Of a stretch of DNA of 64,000 nt, positions 35,212 through 43,214 are shown piece by piece. The notes below the pieces were generated by a model, which worked only from the letters and a program-made list of their open reading frames with translations, made no database searches and was not told the DNA's origin. The translations under genes were made by a program, and so were the position numbers. The stretch covers positions 744,001 through 808,000 of the forward strand of contig NZ_CP013437.1 in NCBI RefSeq assembly GCF_001718795.1. The letters are read 5' to 3'. This stretch comes from Burkholderia latens (GTDB taxonomy: Bacteria > Pseudomonadota > Gammaproteobacteria > Burkholderiales > Burkholderiaceae). Position 1 is the stretch's first letter, and the number at the start of each line of letters is the position of its first letter.

Positions 35212-37037
35212 CGGCGCATGCCCATCACTGGATCGACGGCACAGGCGAACTCGTCGATCTGCTTGAGCGTGGCGGCGAAGAGGCACGGGCGAGCGTCGCG
35301 CGGCTGCTGCTTGGCCGTCTGACGTTGCCGCAAGCCTATGTGACCGTGGTCGGCGAGACCAGCACCGGCAAGTCGTCGCTGATCAACGCGCTGCTCGGAC
35401 AGGACGTGCTGCCCGCCAGCGCACGGCCGACGACCGGCGTGGTCACGCATGTCGCGTGCCGCGACGAAGCCGCATCGCGTTATTTCGCGATCTATCGCGA
35501 CGCCACGCAGGAAGCGATCGACCACGATCGGTTCCGCACGCTGAGCGAGACGCCGGACGGCGATATGTTGCGACTTCAGGTCCGGACAAGACCGAAGGCA
35601 GCCGGCAACGTCGGCCTGCACGTGTTCGATACACCCGGCTACAACGCGGTGCTGAGCGAGCATGAGGAAGTGTTGATGAACTTCCTGCCGAACAGCGACG
35701 TGATCGTGTTCGTCGTCGGCTATCGCACCGGGTTCGGCCAGACAGACCAGGATCTGCTCGAGGCGATCGCGGCCGCGACCGCTCACGACAGCACGATTCC
35801 GCTGGTGCTGGCGATCAACCGTGTACCGGCGGGCTGCGGCGTCGACGACAAGCGGGTCACCGAGATCAGGCGCCTGGTCGAGGACGGGCTCCGGCGGCCG
35901 TTCACGCTTCAGCTTGTCGGATCGGCGAACCGGCTGGCGGACGGCGCGCCGATCGCACGGGCGCCGCTTGAGGCCGATGCTCTGTGGGATGAAGTGCGCC
36001 GGCACGCGTTCGATTCCACGGTGCTGGAAACCGTGCACGAACGCCTGCAGGCAAGCGTCCTGGCGGTGCTCGACGATGCCGACGCGGCGCTCGAGCGCGA
36101 GGAGGCCGGCCTGCTCGCCAGCGCCGACGAAGCGGACGCGATCGCGCGCGCGCTTGACATCGCGCGTACCGCGCAGGCCGAGTCGCTGCGCGAAATCGAG
36201 CGGACGATGGCGAACCTCGAAACCGCGCTGCCTCATCTGCTGGACTCGCTCGTCGCAGCGTCGCTGCAGCAGGTCGAAGCCGAAGTCCAGGGCGCGGACA
36301 AGTGGCTCGGCTACGCCGATTGCGCGGAATGGCTCGCCGGCCATTGCCTGCCATTGGAGGTCCGCCGGATGGGCCGTCAGCTCGAGGCGCACATGGAAGT
36401 CGAGATGGTGGCGCTGAACCGGCGACTCGAGGAGATTGCGAACACGGCGGTCGGCGAGCTGGACAAGACCGTGTCGCTACGGCCCGACGATCCGGTGCGA
36501 CGCTTCACGTTGAACGTGTCGCGCACTATCGCGCAGCGTCTGACCGGCAATGCCGTGAACGCGATGCTGCGGGGGATCGGCGGGGTCGGCGGCGCAGCCG
36601 CCGGCGCCGGCAACCTGGCGAAGATGGCGGTCAAGCGGCTTGGCGAGATGTTCGGCCAGCGGTTCGGGCGTGAGGTCTATGACCAGATCGGCCGGATATT
36701 CACGAAGCGGATGCTCGAGCGTCTGAACGTCGCGGTGACCGTGCTCGTCGAGATCGGCTCGTTCGTCTATGAGGCCCAGGTCTGGCAGCGCAAGCTGATC
36801 GAGCAATGTCGAAAAGCCGTGGGCACCTGGCGAGACGAAATCGCACAGGTGTTGCGCAACCAGCACTTGCCGTCGCTGCGCGCGTCCAACGAGGCGATCG
36901 TCAACGAGTTGTACGGCGAATTCGAAGGCAGTCCGGTGGCGGTGCAAGAGCGCCCCGTGCGCCTGGCCGCGGTGCAGCGCACGCGCGAACAGCTGGCGGT
37001 CCTGCGTGAGCGGTTGATGCAGACGGCAAATCCCTGA
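35208..37037 (+). CDS. Dynamin-like large GTPase 3
   Basis: A 609-residue dynamin-like protein. G1 GETSTGKS lies at 49-56, G2 ARPTTGVV follows, and G3 DTPG is at 141-144. The G4 position reads NRVP around N204, without the usual Asp. A helical stalk covers about 255-440. Two hydrophobic parts, about 446-480 (GGVGGAAAGAGNLAKM) and about 505-525 (AVTVLVEIGSFVYEAQ), may insert into membrane. Its start overlaps the stop of GTPase 2. Having three unlike dynamins together suggests a hetero-oligomer, as in other bacterial dynamin pairs. Confidence 0.82.
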   Translation: MTAHAHHWIDGTGELVDLLERGGEEARASVARLLLGRLTLPQAYVTVVGETSTGKSSLINALLGQDVLPASARPTTGVVTHVACRDEAASRYFAIYRDATQEAIDHDRFRTLSETPDGDMLRLQVRTRPKAAGNVGLHVFDTPGYNAVLSEHEEVLMNFLPNSDVIVFVVGYRTGFGQTDQDLLEAIAAATAHDSTIPLVLAINRVPAGCGVDDKRVTEIRRLVEDGLRRPFTLQLVGSANRLADGAPIARAPLEADALWDEVRRHAFDSTVLETVHERLQASVLAVLDDADAALEREEAGLLASADEADAIARALDIARTAQAESLREIERTMANLETALPHLLDSLVAASLQQVEAEVQGADKWLGYADCAEWLAGHCLPLEVRRMGRQLEAHMEVEMVALNRRLEEIANTAVGELDKTVSLRPDDPVRRFTLNVSRTIAQRLTGNAVNAMLRGIGGVGGAAAGAGNLAKMAVKRLGEMFGQRFGREVYDQIGRIFTKRMLERLNVAVTVLVEIGSFVYEAQVWQRKLIEQCRKAVGTWRDEIAQVLRNQHLPSLRASNEAIVNELYGEFEGSPVAVQERPVRLAAVQRTREQLAVLRERLMQTANP

Positions 37038-37052
37038 ACACGAAAGGAATAC

Positions 37053-37511
37053 ATGATGAGCGGTGATTCGATGGATCTGCCGGCCCGCCGGCCGGCAACG
37101 GTGCCCGCCGAACGTACCGGCACGCCGACGACCGGCCGCGGCGCGTTTACGGAGCGGCAGGTCGATGCACTGATCGCAGGCGGCACGCAGGCGGCAAGCA
37201 ATGTGCTTACCATTGTGGCCAACGTGTCCGAAATCGCGAAAATTCGCGCGAACTCGGAGGCGCAGGTCGATCAGATCGAGGCGCGCACACGTCAGGTGCG
37301 CGAAGCGTTCCGGGCCGAGGTCGAGCGCCTGTCGGCCGTGCGCGACACGATCGTCACGCGCGGCGATACCGCGGTGAAGCTGATCCGCGAGGTGCTCGCC
37401 GGCATTCCGGAATCCGACCAGCAGTCACGTCGGCAAGCGCTGGAGATGCTGACGAAAATGGTCGAAGTGGTCGTCGCGGATTCCGGGGCATCGTCGGTGC
37501 CGCGGCCATGA
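37053..37511 (+). CDS. Small helical protein of the GTPase operon (A)
   Basis: A 152-residue protein with a polar, Pro/Arg/Thr-rich first 30 residues and then mainly helical sequence (IAKIRANSEAQVDQIEARTR, VERLSAVRDTIVTR). It has no signal peptide and no motif I recognise. It starts 15 bp after GTPase 3, with AAAGG upstream, and its stop overlaps the next start. Its likely partner is the next small protein or a GTPase. Confidence 0.65.
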   Translation: MMSGDSMDLPARRPATVPAERTGTPTTGRGAFTERQVDALIAGGTQAASNVLTIVANVSEIAKIRANSEAQVDQIEARTRQVREAFRAEVERLSAVRDTIVTRGDTAVKLIREVLAGIPESDQQSRRQALEMLTKMVEVVVADSGASSVPRP

Positions 37512-37840
37512 TTGCCGATCTTTCCGCGATCGCTGTCGATCTCGTCGAGCTGATCCGTGCGCTGGAGCTCGAGCGTGCGGATCAGCTCGCGCAGACGGTC
37601 CGGCGCGATGCGCAGCGCGCGCATTTCGAAGGGCGTCAGCAGACGGTCCACGCGCTGACACTGGCGATAGCGAACGCGAAAATGCAGCGGACCAAGCTGT
37701 TCGACGCCGTGGCCACGTTGCCGCCAAGCGAGCAGTCTCGTGCGCGTCACGCGGTCGAAGGCATTTGCCGCGCGTTGTTCGACGAACAAATCGCGTCGAT
37801 GGTGACGCGCAAGCGGCAGTTGTCGCGGCCGGCCCGGTAG
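37508..37840 (+). CDS. Small helical protein of the GTPase operon (B)
   Basis: A 110-residue, almost entirely helical and charged protein (ELIRALELERADQLAQTVRR, RHAVEGICRALFDEQIA). No membrane helix or known domain is seen. The ATG overlaps the previous stop (ATGA at 37508-37511). It is the last gene of the operon, which ends facing a leftward gene about 100 bp away. Confidence 0.65.
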   Translation: MIADLSAIAVDLVELIRALELERADQLAQTVRRDAQRAHFEGRQQTVHALTLAIANAKMQRTKLFDAVATLPPSEQSRARHAVEGICRALFDEQIASMVTRKRQLSRPAR

Positions 37841-37945
37841 GCGCGTGCGTGGCCGCGACGTGCGCTGTCCGGTCCGGCCGCGCGGTTGAAATGGCGATGG
37901 CGGCGCATGATCGTCGTGGTGCGCGCTGCCGGCCCCGCTCGCGCG

Positions 37946-38905
37946 TCACTGAAAATGATGCACGTACCGCAGCACCATGCGCGCGCCCTGCGGCCGATTG
38001 CGCGCATAGACTTCGAAATACGCGTTGAACAGCAGGTGATCCTGCGGCGAGAAGCTGACCATCGCGCCGGGCCCGATTGCGAGCACGGCTTCGCGCGTGC
38101 CGGACACGTCCTGCCCGTTCGCCCGCATGTCGGTGGTCTGGCGCAGCCAGTAACCGTTCAGACCCAGCCGCAGCCCGGGCCGCACCTCGTACTCCGTCGC
38201 GAAGTTCGCATGAACCGCCTGCCCGGCCTGCGTCGACGTCACGTCGGGCCCGAGCGCCGCGGCCGGCTCGTGATTGGTCGCATTCCACAGATAGTGCAGC
38301 CGCCATGACACGGTCCACTTCGGTGTGACCCAGAACGTGGCCGCCCAGTACGGATCGAACGACCAGAAATGGCTGCCGGGATTGATCGCACGCGCCGGAT
38401 CGTACGCGCCGGTCGGCGCAATGAACTGGAATTCCAGCCGCTGCGCGAAACGCGGCCCGTGCGCGCCCATCACCGGATCGAACTGAATGAACGGGCCGAC
38501 GAGAAGGTCGCCGAATCCCGGCCGCGAATTCAGCGCGACGTTGCCGATTCCGTCGTTCGTATGCACGGCGGCCACCCACGGCAGGATCACGTCGAGCCCG
38601 GGATGCATGCCGCCGAACGTCAGCGGCGACTGATAGACGAGCTGGCTGAGCCCTGCGAACAGGTCGATATCCTGCTTCGGCAACCCGACCTTGTTGCCGG
38701 CATTGTCGTTGACGCGGCCGGCCGTGTAGTACTCGAGATACTGCGTGCCGTACCAGCCGGAGCCGGCCGGCGGCATCCCGTCGAGAAAACTCGTCATGCC
38801 GAGGTTGACCGACGGCAGGTCGGTTGCCCGGGCCGGCGTGTGACCGGCGACGCCGGCGAACACGAGGCCTGCGATCGCAAGCAGGCGGGAGCCGCGCTTC
38901 ATCAT
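37946..38905 (-). CDS. SphA-type outer-membrane channel protein (phenol MetA degradation family)
   Basis: A 319-residue outer-membrane protein of the family often linked to degradation of aromatics (Phenol_MetA_deg/SphA). A basic start and hydrophobic leader ending TPARATDLP mark a signal peptide. The mature part has alternating beta strands, with PPAGSGWYGTQYLEYYTA near the start and a final RYVHHFQ strand. Of the starts at 38911, 38905 and 38902, ATG 38905 has the best spacing to AGGAG. It is last in the iif-like operon and may bring the substrate through the outer membrane. Confidence 0.75.
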   Translation of the reverse strand: MMKRGSRLLAIAGLVFAGVAGHTPARATDLPSVNLGMTSFLDGMPPAGSGWYGTQYLEYYTAGRVNDNAGNKVGLPKQDIDLFAGLSQLVYQSPLTFGGMHPGLDVILPWVAAVHTNDGIGNVALNSRPGFGDLLVGPFIQFDPVMGAHGPRFAQRLEFQFIAPTGAYDPARAINPGSHFWSFDPYWAATFWVTPKWTVSWRLHYLWNATNHEPAAALGPDVTSTQAGQAVHANFATEYEVRPGLRLGLNGYWLRQTTDMRANGQDVSGTREAVLAIGPGAMVSFSPQDHLLFNAYFEVYARNRPQGARMVLRYVHHFQ

Positions 38906-38947
38906 CACCATCTCCTGGTTGGTTGTTCGTATCACTAAGCAAACAGG

Positions 38948-39466
38948 TCAGCAAAGATCCGGGTGGTCCGAGATCGCGCGATACTGGCCTGCGTGAAACA
39001 CGAGCGGCGCGCGCCCGAACATATCGAACTGCTCGATCTCGCCGATGAACAGAAGATGATCGCCGCCTTCGTAATGGCCGACGTTGCGGCACACGAAGCG
39101 CGCGCTGGAACCGTCGAGGCACGGCACGCCGCCGGCGTCGGCATCGACATGCGGCACGCCGTCGAACTTGTCGGCGCTCGGCGTCGCGAAGCGGCGCGAC
39201 AACTCGATCTGGTCGTGCGCGAGGATATTGATCGCGAAGTGCGTGGCTGCGACGAAATCCGGCCGGCTCGGTGCGACCTTGCGCAGGCTCCATAGCACGA
39301 GCGGCGGGTCGAGCGACAGCGACGAAAACGAATTCGCGGTGAGGCCGACCTTGCGCCCGTCCTGCGAACGCGTGGTGATCACGGTAACGCCGGTCGGAAA
39401 CTGTCCGAATGCGGCGCGCAATTGCAGCGGGTCGACTGCGGAGCCGCACGAAGCGAGGGTGTGCAT
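38948..39466 (-). CDS. iifD: Flavin reductase (iifD/StyB-like)
   Basis: A 172-residue flavin reductase domain protein. The family start FGQFPTGVTVITT, the FMN-binding region GLTANSFSSLSLDPPLVLW and NILAHDQIELSRRFA are all present. GHYEGGDHLLFIGEIE closes the fold. It delivers reduced flavin to the StyA-like oxygenase whose gene ends 5 bp upstream. GGAG precedes ATG 39466. The iif name is inferred from the gene neighbourhood; a styrene-type assignment (StyB) is the alternative. Confidence 0.75.
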   Translation of the reverse strand: MHTLASCGSAVDPLQLRAAFGQFPTGVTVITTRSQDGRKVGLTANSFSSLSLDPPLVLWSLRKVAPSRPDFVAATHFAINILAHDQIELSRRFATPSADKFDGVPHVDADAGGVPCLDGSSARFVCRNVGHYEGGDHLLFIGEIEQFDMFGRAPLVFHAGQYRAISDHPDLC

Positions 39467-39471
39467 GGCGA

Positions 39472-40710
39472 TTACTCCGGGCGCGCGGCGTGTTCGCGGA
39501 TCAGCGCGGCGCAGGCTGACGGCTCGAACCACCATGGCGAGAATTCGCGCGGGTCGTCGAAGCCGTTGACGATCTTCGACGCGAGCGACGGCAGACGGGC
39601 CGCCGCGCCGAGCAGTTCGAGGATATGCGGCGGCGGCGGCGCGAGCAGCGAGTTGGTCCAGCGCACGACGTGCTGCGCATACGCCCAATAGCGTTCGAAC
39701 GTGTCGTGCATCCACCGTTCGTCGAACGGCTCGGCCTCGCGCGCGAGAATCGCGTCGCCATACACCTTTGCGCATTTCGCTGCATTGTTCGAGCCCTGCC
39801 CGGTGATCGGATCGTTGACGACCACCGCATCGGCCATGCCGAACACGGTGCGCCCCGACGGCAGGCGGAAGAACGGCTTGCGCACGGTCGGCGTGAAGCG
39901 GCCGGAGAGCGTGCCGTTCGGATCGGTAAGCTCGACATCGCGGCAGCGTTCGAATTCCCACGGCACGTACTGCTGCAGGAACGACAGGCTGCGGTCCAGA
40001 TGCTGCTCGGGCGTTTTCACGTCCGCCCAGCAGTCGAGCGGGCCGCCCGGAATGCCTTCGAACACCATGATTTCGCACGGGCCGGTGGTGGTCAGCGCCG
40101 GGAACACGAAGTACTCGCCGACACCGGGCAACAGGTTGAAGCGCACACGCGAGTACGGCTGGCTCGATGTCATGCCTTTCACGTAAGTGAGCGCGAGCGC
40201 GCGCTGCGGGCGTTCGAACGCGCTGCGCGCATCGTCGCGGCCGAGCAGGTTGACGATTTCGCCCTTGCCGGCCGCGAGCAGCACGAGATCGTGACTGTGT
40301 GCGAGTTCCTCGAGCTCGGGTACGCCGACGTCGCAGATGCGTACGTCCGCGCCGCGACGGACGATCGCATCGAGCCAGTCGGCCATTTTCACGCGCTGAT
40401 CGACCGACTGCGCATAGCGCGTCAGCCGCGACGACCATTCGATCGCCTTGCGGCCGCCGCCCTCCGGATGCGGCACCACGATGCCGATGCCCTCGACGGA
40501 CGGGCAGGCTTCTTCCCACGTGTTCAGGCCGAGATCGCGCTCGGTCTGCAGCGCGGTATGAAACATGCACTGGCTCGACATGACCTTGCCGGTGCGGATC
40601 TGTTCCGCGTCGCGGTTGGTCGCGAGCGTGACGTGATAGCCCTGATCGAGCAGCATGAAGGCGAGTTGCAGGCCGGACTGGCCGGCGCCGACGATGGCGA
40701 TGCGTTTCAT
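39472..40710 (-). CDS. iifC: StyA-like flavin-dependent monooxygenase, probable indole oxygenase
   Basis: A 412-residue FAD-dependent monooxygenase of the StyA/indole oxygenase type. The Rossmann start IVGAGQSGLQLA carries GxGxxG at 8-13, and GMADAVVVNDPITGQGSNNAAK is the second FAD motif. The C-terminal helical region includes WSNSLL-like and FSPWWFEP segments. With the flavin reductase it forms a two-component enzyme that epoxidises styrene or indole. In Acinetobacter the set SDR, IifB, IifC, IifD with an AraC regulator breaks down indole, and the same components occur here. The substrate is therefore inferred, not shown. Confidence 0.75.
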   Translation of the reverse strand: MKRIAIVGAGQSGLQLAFMLLDQGYHVTLATNRDAEQIRTGKVMSSQCMFHTALQTERDLGLNTWEEACPSVEGIGIVVPHPEGGGRKAIEWSSRLTRYAQSVDQRVKMADWLDAIVRRGADVRICDVGVPELEELAHSHDLVLLAAGKGEIVNLLGRDDARSAFERPQRALALTYVKGMTSSQPYSRVRFNLLPGVGEYFVFPALTTTGPCEIMVFEGIPGGPLDCWADVKTPEQHLDRSLSFLQQYVPWEFERCRDVELTDPNGTLSGRFTPTVRKPFFRLPSGRTVFGMADAVVVNDPITGQGSNNAAKCAKVYGDAILAREAEPFDERWMHDTFERYWAYAQHVVRWTNSLLAPPPPHILELLGAAARLPSLASKIVNGFDDPREFSPWWFEPSACAALIREHAARPE

Positions 40711-40774
40711 GATGAAATCCTCTGGATAACGAATGAATCTGACCGGACGACGACTCGAACGAAGCGGCCCGAGG

Positions 40775-41563
40775 CTACTCGGCCAGGCGCGGGATCGCCG
40801 GTACCGCCTGTTCGGGGCCCATCGCGGAATAGCCGCCGTCGACCGCGTAGTCGGCGCCCGTCACGAAGCTCGCGGCATCGCTGCACAGGAACGTGACGAC
40901 CTGCGCGACCTCCGATGGATCGCCGACGCGGCCAAGCAGGTGATACGGTGCGGCCACGCGGTCCGTTTTTGCGCGATCGCCGTGCGTGAGTTCGTCCATC
41001 ACACGCGACCACGTCCATCCCGGCGACACCGAGTTCACGCGTATCCGGTCGGCGGCGAGATCCATCGCCATGCTGCGCGTGAGCTGGCGCATCGCGGCCT
41101 TCGAGGTCGGGTAAAGCCAGCGCCCCGTCTGCGCGCATTGCGCGGAGATCGAACTGAAGTTCACGATCGCGCCGCCGCCGCGTCGCGCAATGTGCGGCTG
41201 CACGGCCTTGACCAGCATCGCGGCCGACACGACGTTCACGTCCATCGCAGCGAGCCAGTCGTTGCGCGAGGCCTGGATGCCGTTGTCGACGTAGCTGCAA
41301 GCGAGGTTGATGAGCAGGTCGATTGCGCCGAAGCGTTCGGCGACGGCCGACACCGCGCGCTCGATCGCGAGATCGTCGGTGATGTCCGTCGCGATGAACA
41401 TCGCGCGTTCGCCGAGCGCATCGGCCGCACGCGCGCCGTTCTCCGCATCGAGGTCGAGGATCGCGACGCAGGCGCCGGCGCGGTTCAGGTCCTGCGCGAC
41501 GGCAGCGCCGATCAGCGTGGCGCCGCCGGTGACGATCGCGACTTTGCCAGCAAGGGCAGTCAT
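40775..41563 (-). CDS. iifA: SDR-family oxidoreductase (iifA-like)
   Basis: A 262-residue short-chain dehydrogenase. The cofactor-binding loop is TGGATLIG (12-19), the active site includes serines near 137-140, Y151 and K155 (YPTSK), and the C-terminal GADYAVDGGYSAMG is standard. NAD(P) preference is not decided. AGGAG lies just before ATG 41563. In the proposed indole pathway such an enzyme would oxidise the dihydroxyindoline made by the oxygenase. It lies between the DLH-SnoaL fusion and the oxygenase in the leftward operon. Confidence 0.75.
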   Translation of the reverse strand: MTALAGKVAIVTGGATLIGAAVAQDLNRAGACVAILDLDAENGARAADALGERAMFIATDITDDLAIERAVSAVAERFGAIDLLINLACSYVDNGIQASRNDWLAAMDVNVVSAAMLVKAVQPHIARRGGGAIVNFSSISAQCAQTGRWLYPTSKAAMRQLTRSMAMDLAADRIRVNSVSPGWTWSRVMDELTHGDRAKTDRVAAPYHLLGRVGDPSEVAQVVTFLCSDAASFVTGADYAVDGGYSAMGPEQAVPAIPRLAE

Positions 41564-41630
41564 GGGGTGTCTCCTGACATGGTTGAACGAAGACGGCACG
41601 CGCTCGACGTGCGGCCGCCCTATCCGGCGA

Positions 41631-42860
41631 TCAAGCACTGTCGCGCCAACGCTGCATCAGCGTGTTCGACGGCACGGTTTCGTCGAGCAGCTTGCGCGCC
41701 GTCTCGACGCCGGCAACGGGCAATCCGGCCGCGTCGAGCAGGCCGATCTGCACGAGCACGCTCGCCTGGTCCCAGTAGATGTGTTCGTGATACAGCTTGT
41801 CGCCGCGGAACTTGACGATCGCGACGAGCGGGATTTCGACGCGCCTGCCGGTCGGCGCAACGCCGGGCAGCATCCAGTCGATCTCAGTCGTATGCGTGAA
41901 GCAGAACAGCAGTTCGTCGACGATCTGGCTCGCGCCGATCGTGCGCGAGATCGGCGTGATCGTCGTGTCCGGCGGGTTCGCGTGCACGAAGTGGTGCGTG
42001 TAGAAGCGCTTGAGCTCGTCGTAGCCGACGCCGCCCGTCAGCGTCGGAATATGGTTCACGTACGGCTGCGCGACCATCGTGTCCATTGTCGCGTCGACGT
42101 TGCGCGTGTCGAATTCGTGCCGCAGGTGCGTTTCCCACAGTGTGGACAGGTCGTAGTGCGGGCCGAGCGCCGAGCGGAACGCGGCGATCGCGCGCTGGTG
42201 GGCCATCACCGAGGCCGCCTTGTCGAAGTGATCGCCGCCGGCGCGCGCGAACGCGTGGTCGACGCCCGGGTACACGTACACCTCGACACCATCGCGCCCC
42301 GCGAGCGCAGCCGTGATGCGCTGCTGCGCGTCCGGCGGGCAGAAACGGTCCTGCGCGGCGATCTGCAGCACCAGGCGCGCGCGCAGGTGCGCGGCTTCGT
42401 CAAGCGCGTGCTCGATGCCGACGCCGTAGTAGCTGACGGCGGCGGCCACGTTCGGCAGCCGGCATGCGGCGAGATATGCGAGCTTGCCGCCGAGGCAGAA
42501 ACCGAGCACGCCGGCCTTGCCCGTGCATTCCGGCCGTTGCGTCAACACGGCCAGCGCGGCCGCGACGTCGTCGACGCCCTTGTTTTCGTCGTAGTCGCCG
42601 TACAGCGCCATCGCTCGCTCGAAATCGGCCGCGGCGTAGCCGAGCTCGACGCCCGGCGCCTGGCGCCAGAACAGGTCGGGCACGAGCACCGTATAACCTT
42701 CTTCCGCGTAATAGTCGGCCACGTCGCGCATCGTCGCGTTCGCGCCGAAGATCTCGTGACACAACACAATGCCGGGCCCCGTGCCGCCGGCCGGCGTGCT
42801 CAGATAAGCGCGAAACGCGCCGCCGTCCGGCGACGGGATCTCGATGTGTCGTCCTTTCAT
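41631..42860 (-). CDS. iifB: Dienelactone hydrolase fused to SnoaL-like domain (iifB-like)
   Basis: A 409-residue two-domain protein. Residues 1-235 form a dienelactone hydrolase with E36 (HEIFG), nucleophile C122 (GFCLGG), D171 and H202 (DHAFARAG). Residues about 245-409 form a SnoaL/NTF2-like domain (YDELKRFYTHHFVHANPP, VDELLFCFTHTTEIDWMLPG), probably with a small-molecule pocket. GGAGGG precedes ATG 42860. It is the first gene of the leftward cluster. In the indole route this position would hold the cofactor-free step opening the oxidised indole ring to anthranilate; that role is from memory of the iif cluster and is uncertain. Confidence 0.68.
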   Translation of the reverse strand: MKGRHIEIPSPDGGAFRAYLSTPAGGTGPGIVLCHEIFGANATMRDVADYYAEEGYTVLVPDLFWRQAPGVELGYAAADFERAMALYGDYDENKGVDDVAAALAVLTQRPECTGKAGVLGFCLGGKLAYLAACRLPNVAAAVSYYGVGIEHALDEAAHLRARLVLQIAAQDRFCPPDAQQRITAALAGRDGVEVYVYPGVDHAFARAGGDHFDKAASVMAHQRAIAAFRSALGPHYDLSTLWETHLRHEFDTRNVDATMDTMVAQPYVNHIPTLTGGVGYDELKRFYTHHFVHANPPDTTITPISRTIGASQIVDELLFCFTHTTEIDWMLPGVAPTGRRVEIPLVAIVKFRGDKLYHEHIYWDQASVLVQIGLLDAAGLPVAGVETARKLLDETVPSNTLMQRWRDSA

Positions 42861-43113
42861 GTGTCCCTCCATTCTGTTCGTCGCTTGCATGGGCCCAGTA
42901 TTGGCGGACGAAATCGGCGCTTCTATCCGCTTTCTTCGGCCGGTATCCACGAATTCCGGAAACCTGTCGAGCGGCCGGCCGCGCCCGGGCAGGAACGCCG
43001 CGCACTGCGGGTATCTGCGGATGCGGAACGCCCGCACAGTTTTCTACGATGCGCGAACGGTCCGCTTCTTGCGTGAGGCATGCAGGGCTTGCGTAGTGTA
43101 ACGACGCGGATTG

Positions 43114-43139
43114 TCCGGAAAGTCCGGACGTTATCCGGA
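43114..43139. promoter_or_regulatory. Three phased TCCGGA palindromes before the AraC gene
   Basis: TCCGGA occurs at 43114, 43123 and 43134, roughly one helical turn apart. A CCGGATTCC remnant follows, and one more TCCGGA lies at 42955. They sit in the 354-bp divergent gap 42861-43214 between the iif-like operon and its AraC gene, which holds no gene. The phasing suggests an operator, perhaps for the AraC protein. The palindrome is short in a GC-rich genome, so chance cannot be excluded. Confidence 0.45.
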
Positions 43140-43214
43140 TCGTGCGACCGGATTCCCCGGGAGCGGGAATGCGTGCACAGCGCAAGTGCGATCGAGCACG
43201 ACGGGAGAACTTCG

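Noticed and set aside
30243..37840. Identity with the known Eleos (LeoA/LeoBC) dynamin system
   Set aside because: Gene number, order and accessory proteins differ; only the general use of dynamins is shared.
43114..43139. lux-box or terminator interpretation of the TCCGGA sites
   Set aside because: Too short for a lux box, no LuxR gene beside it, and no T run following.
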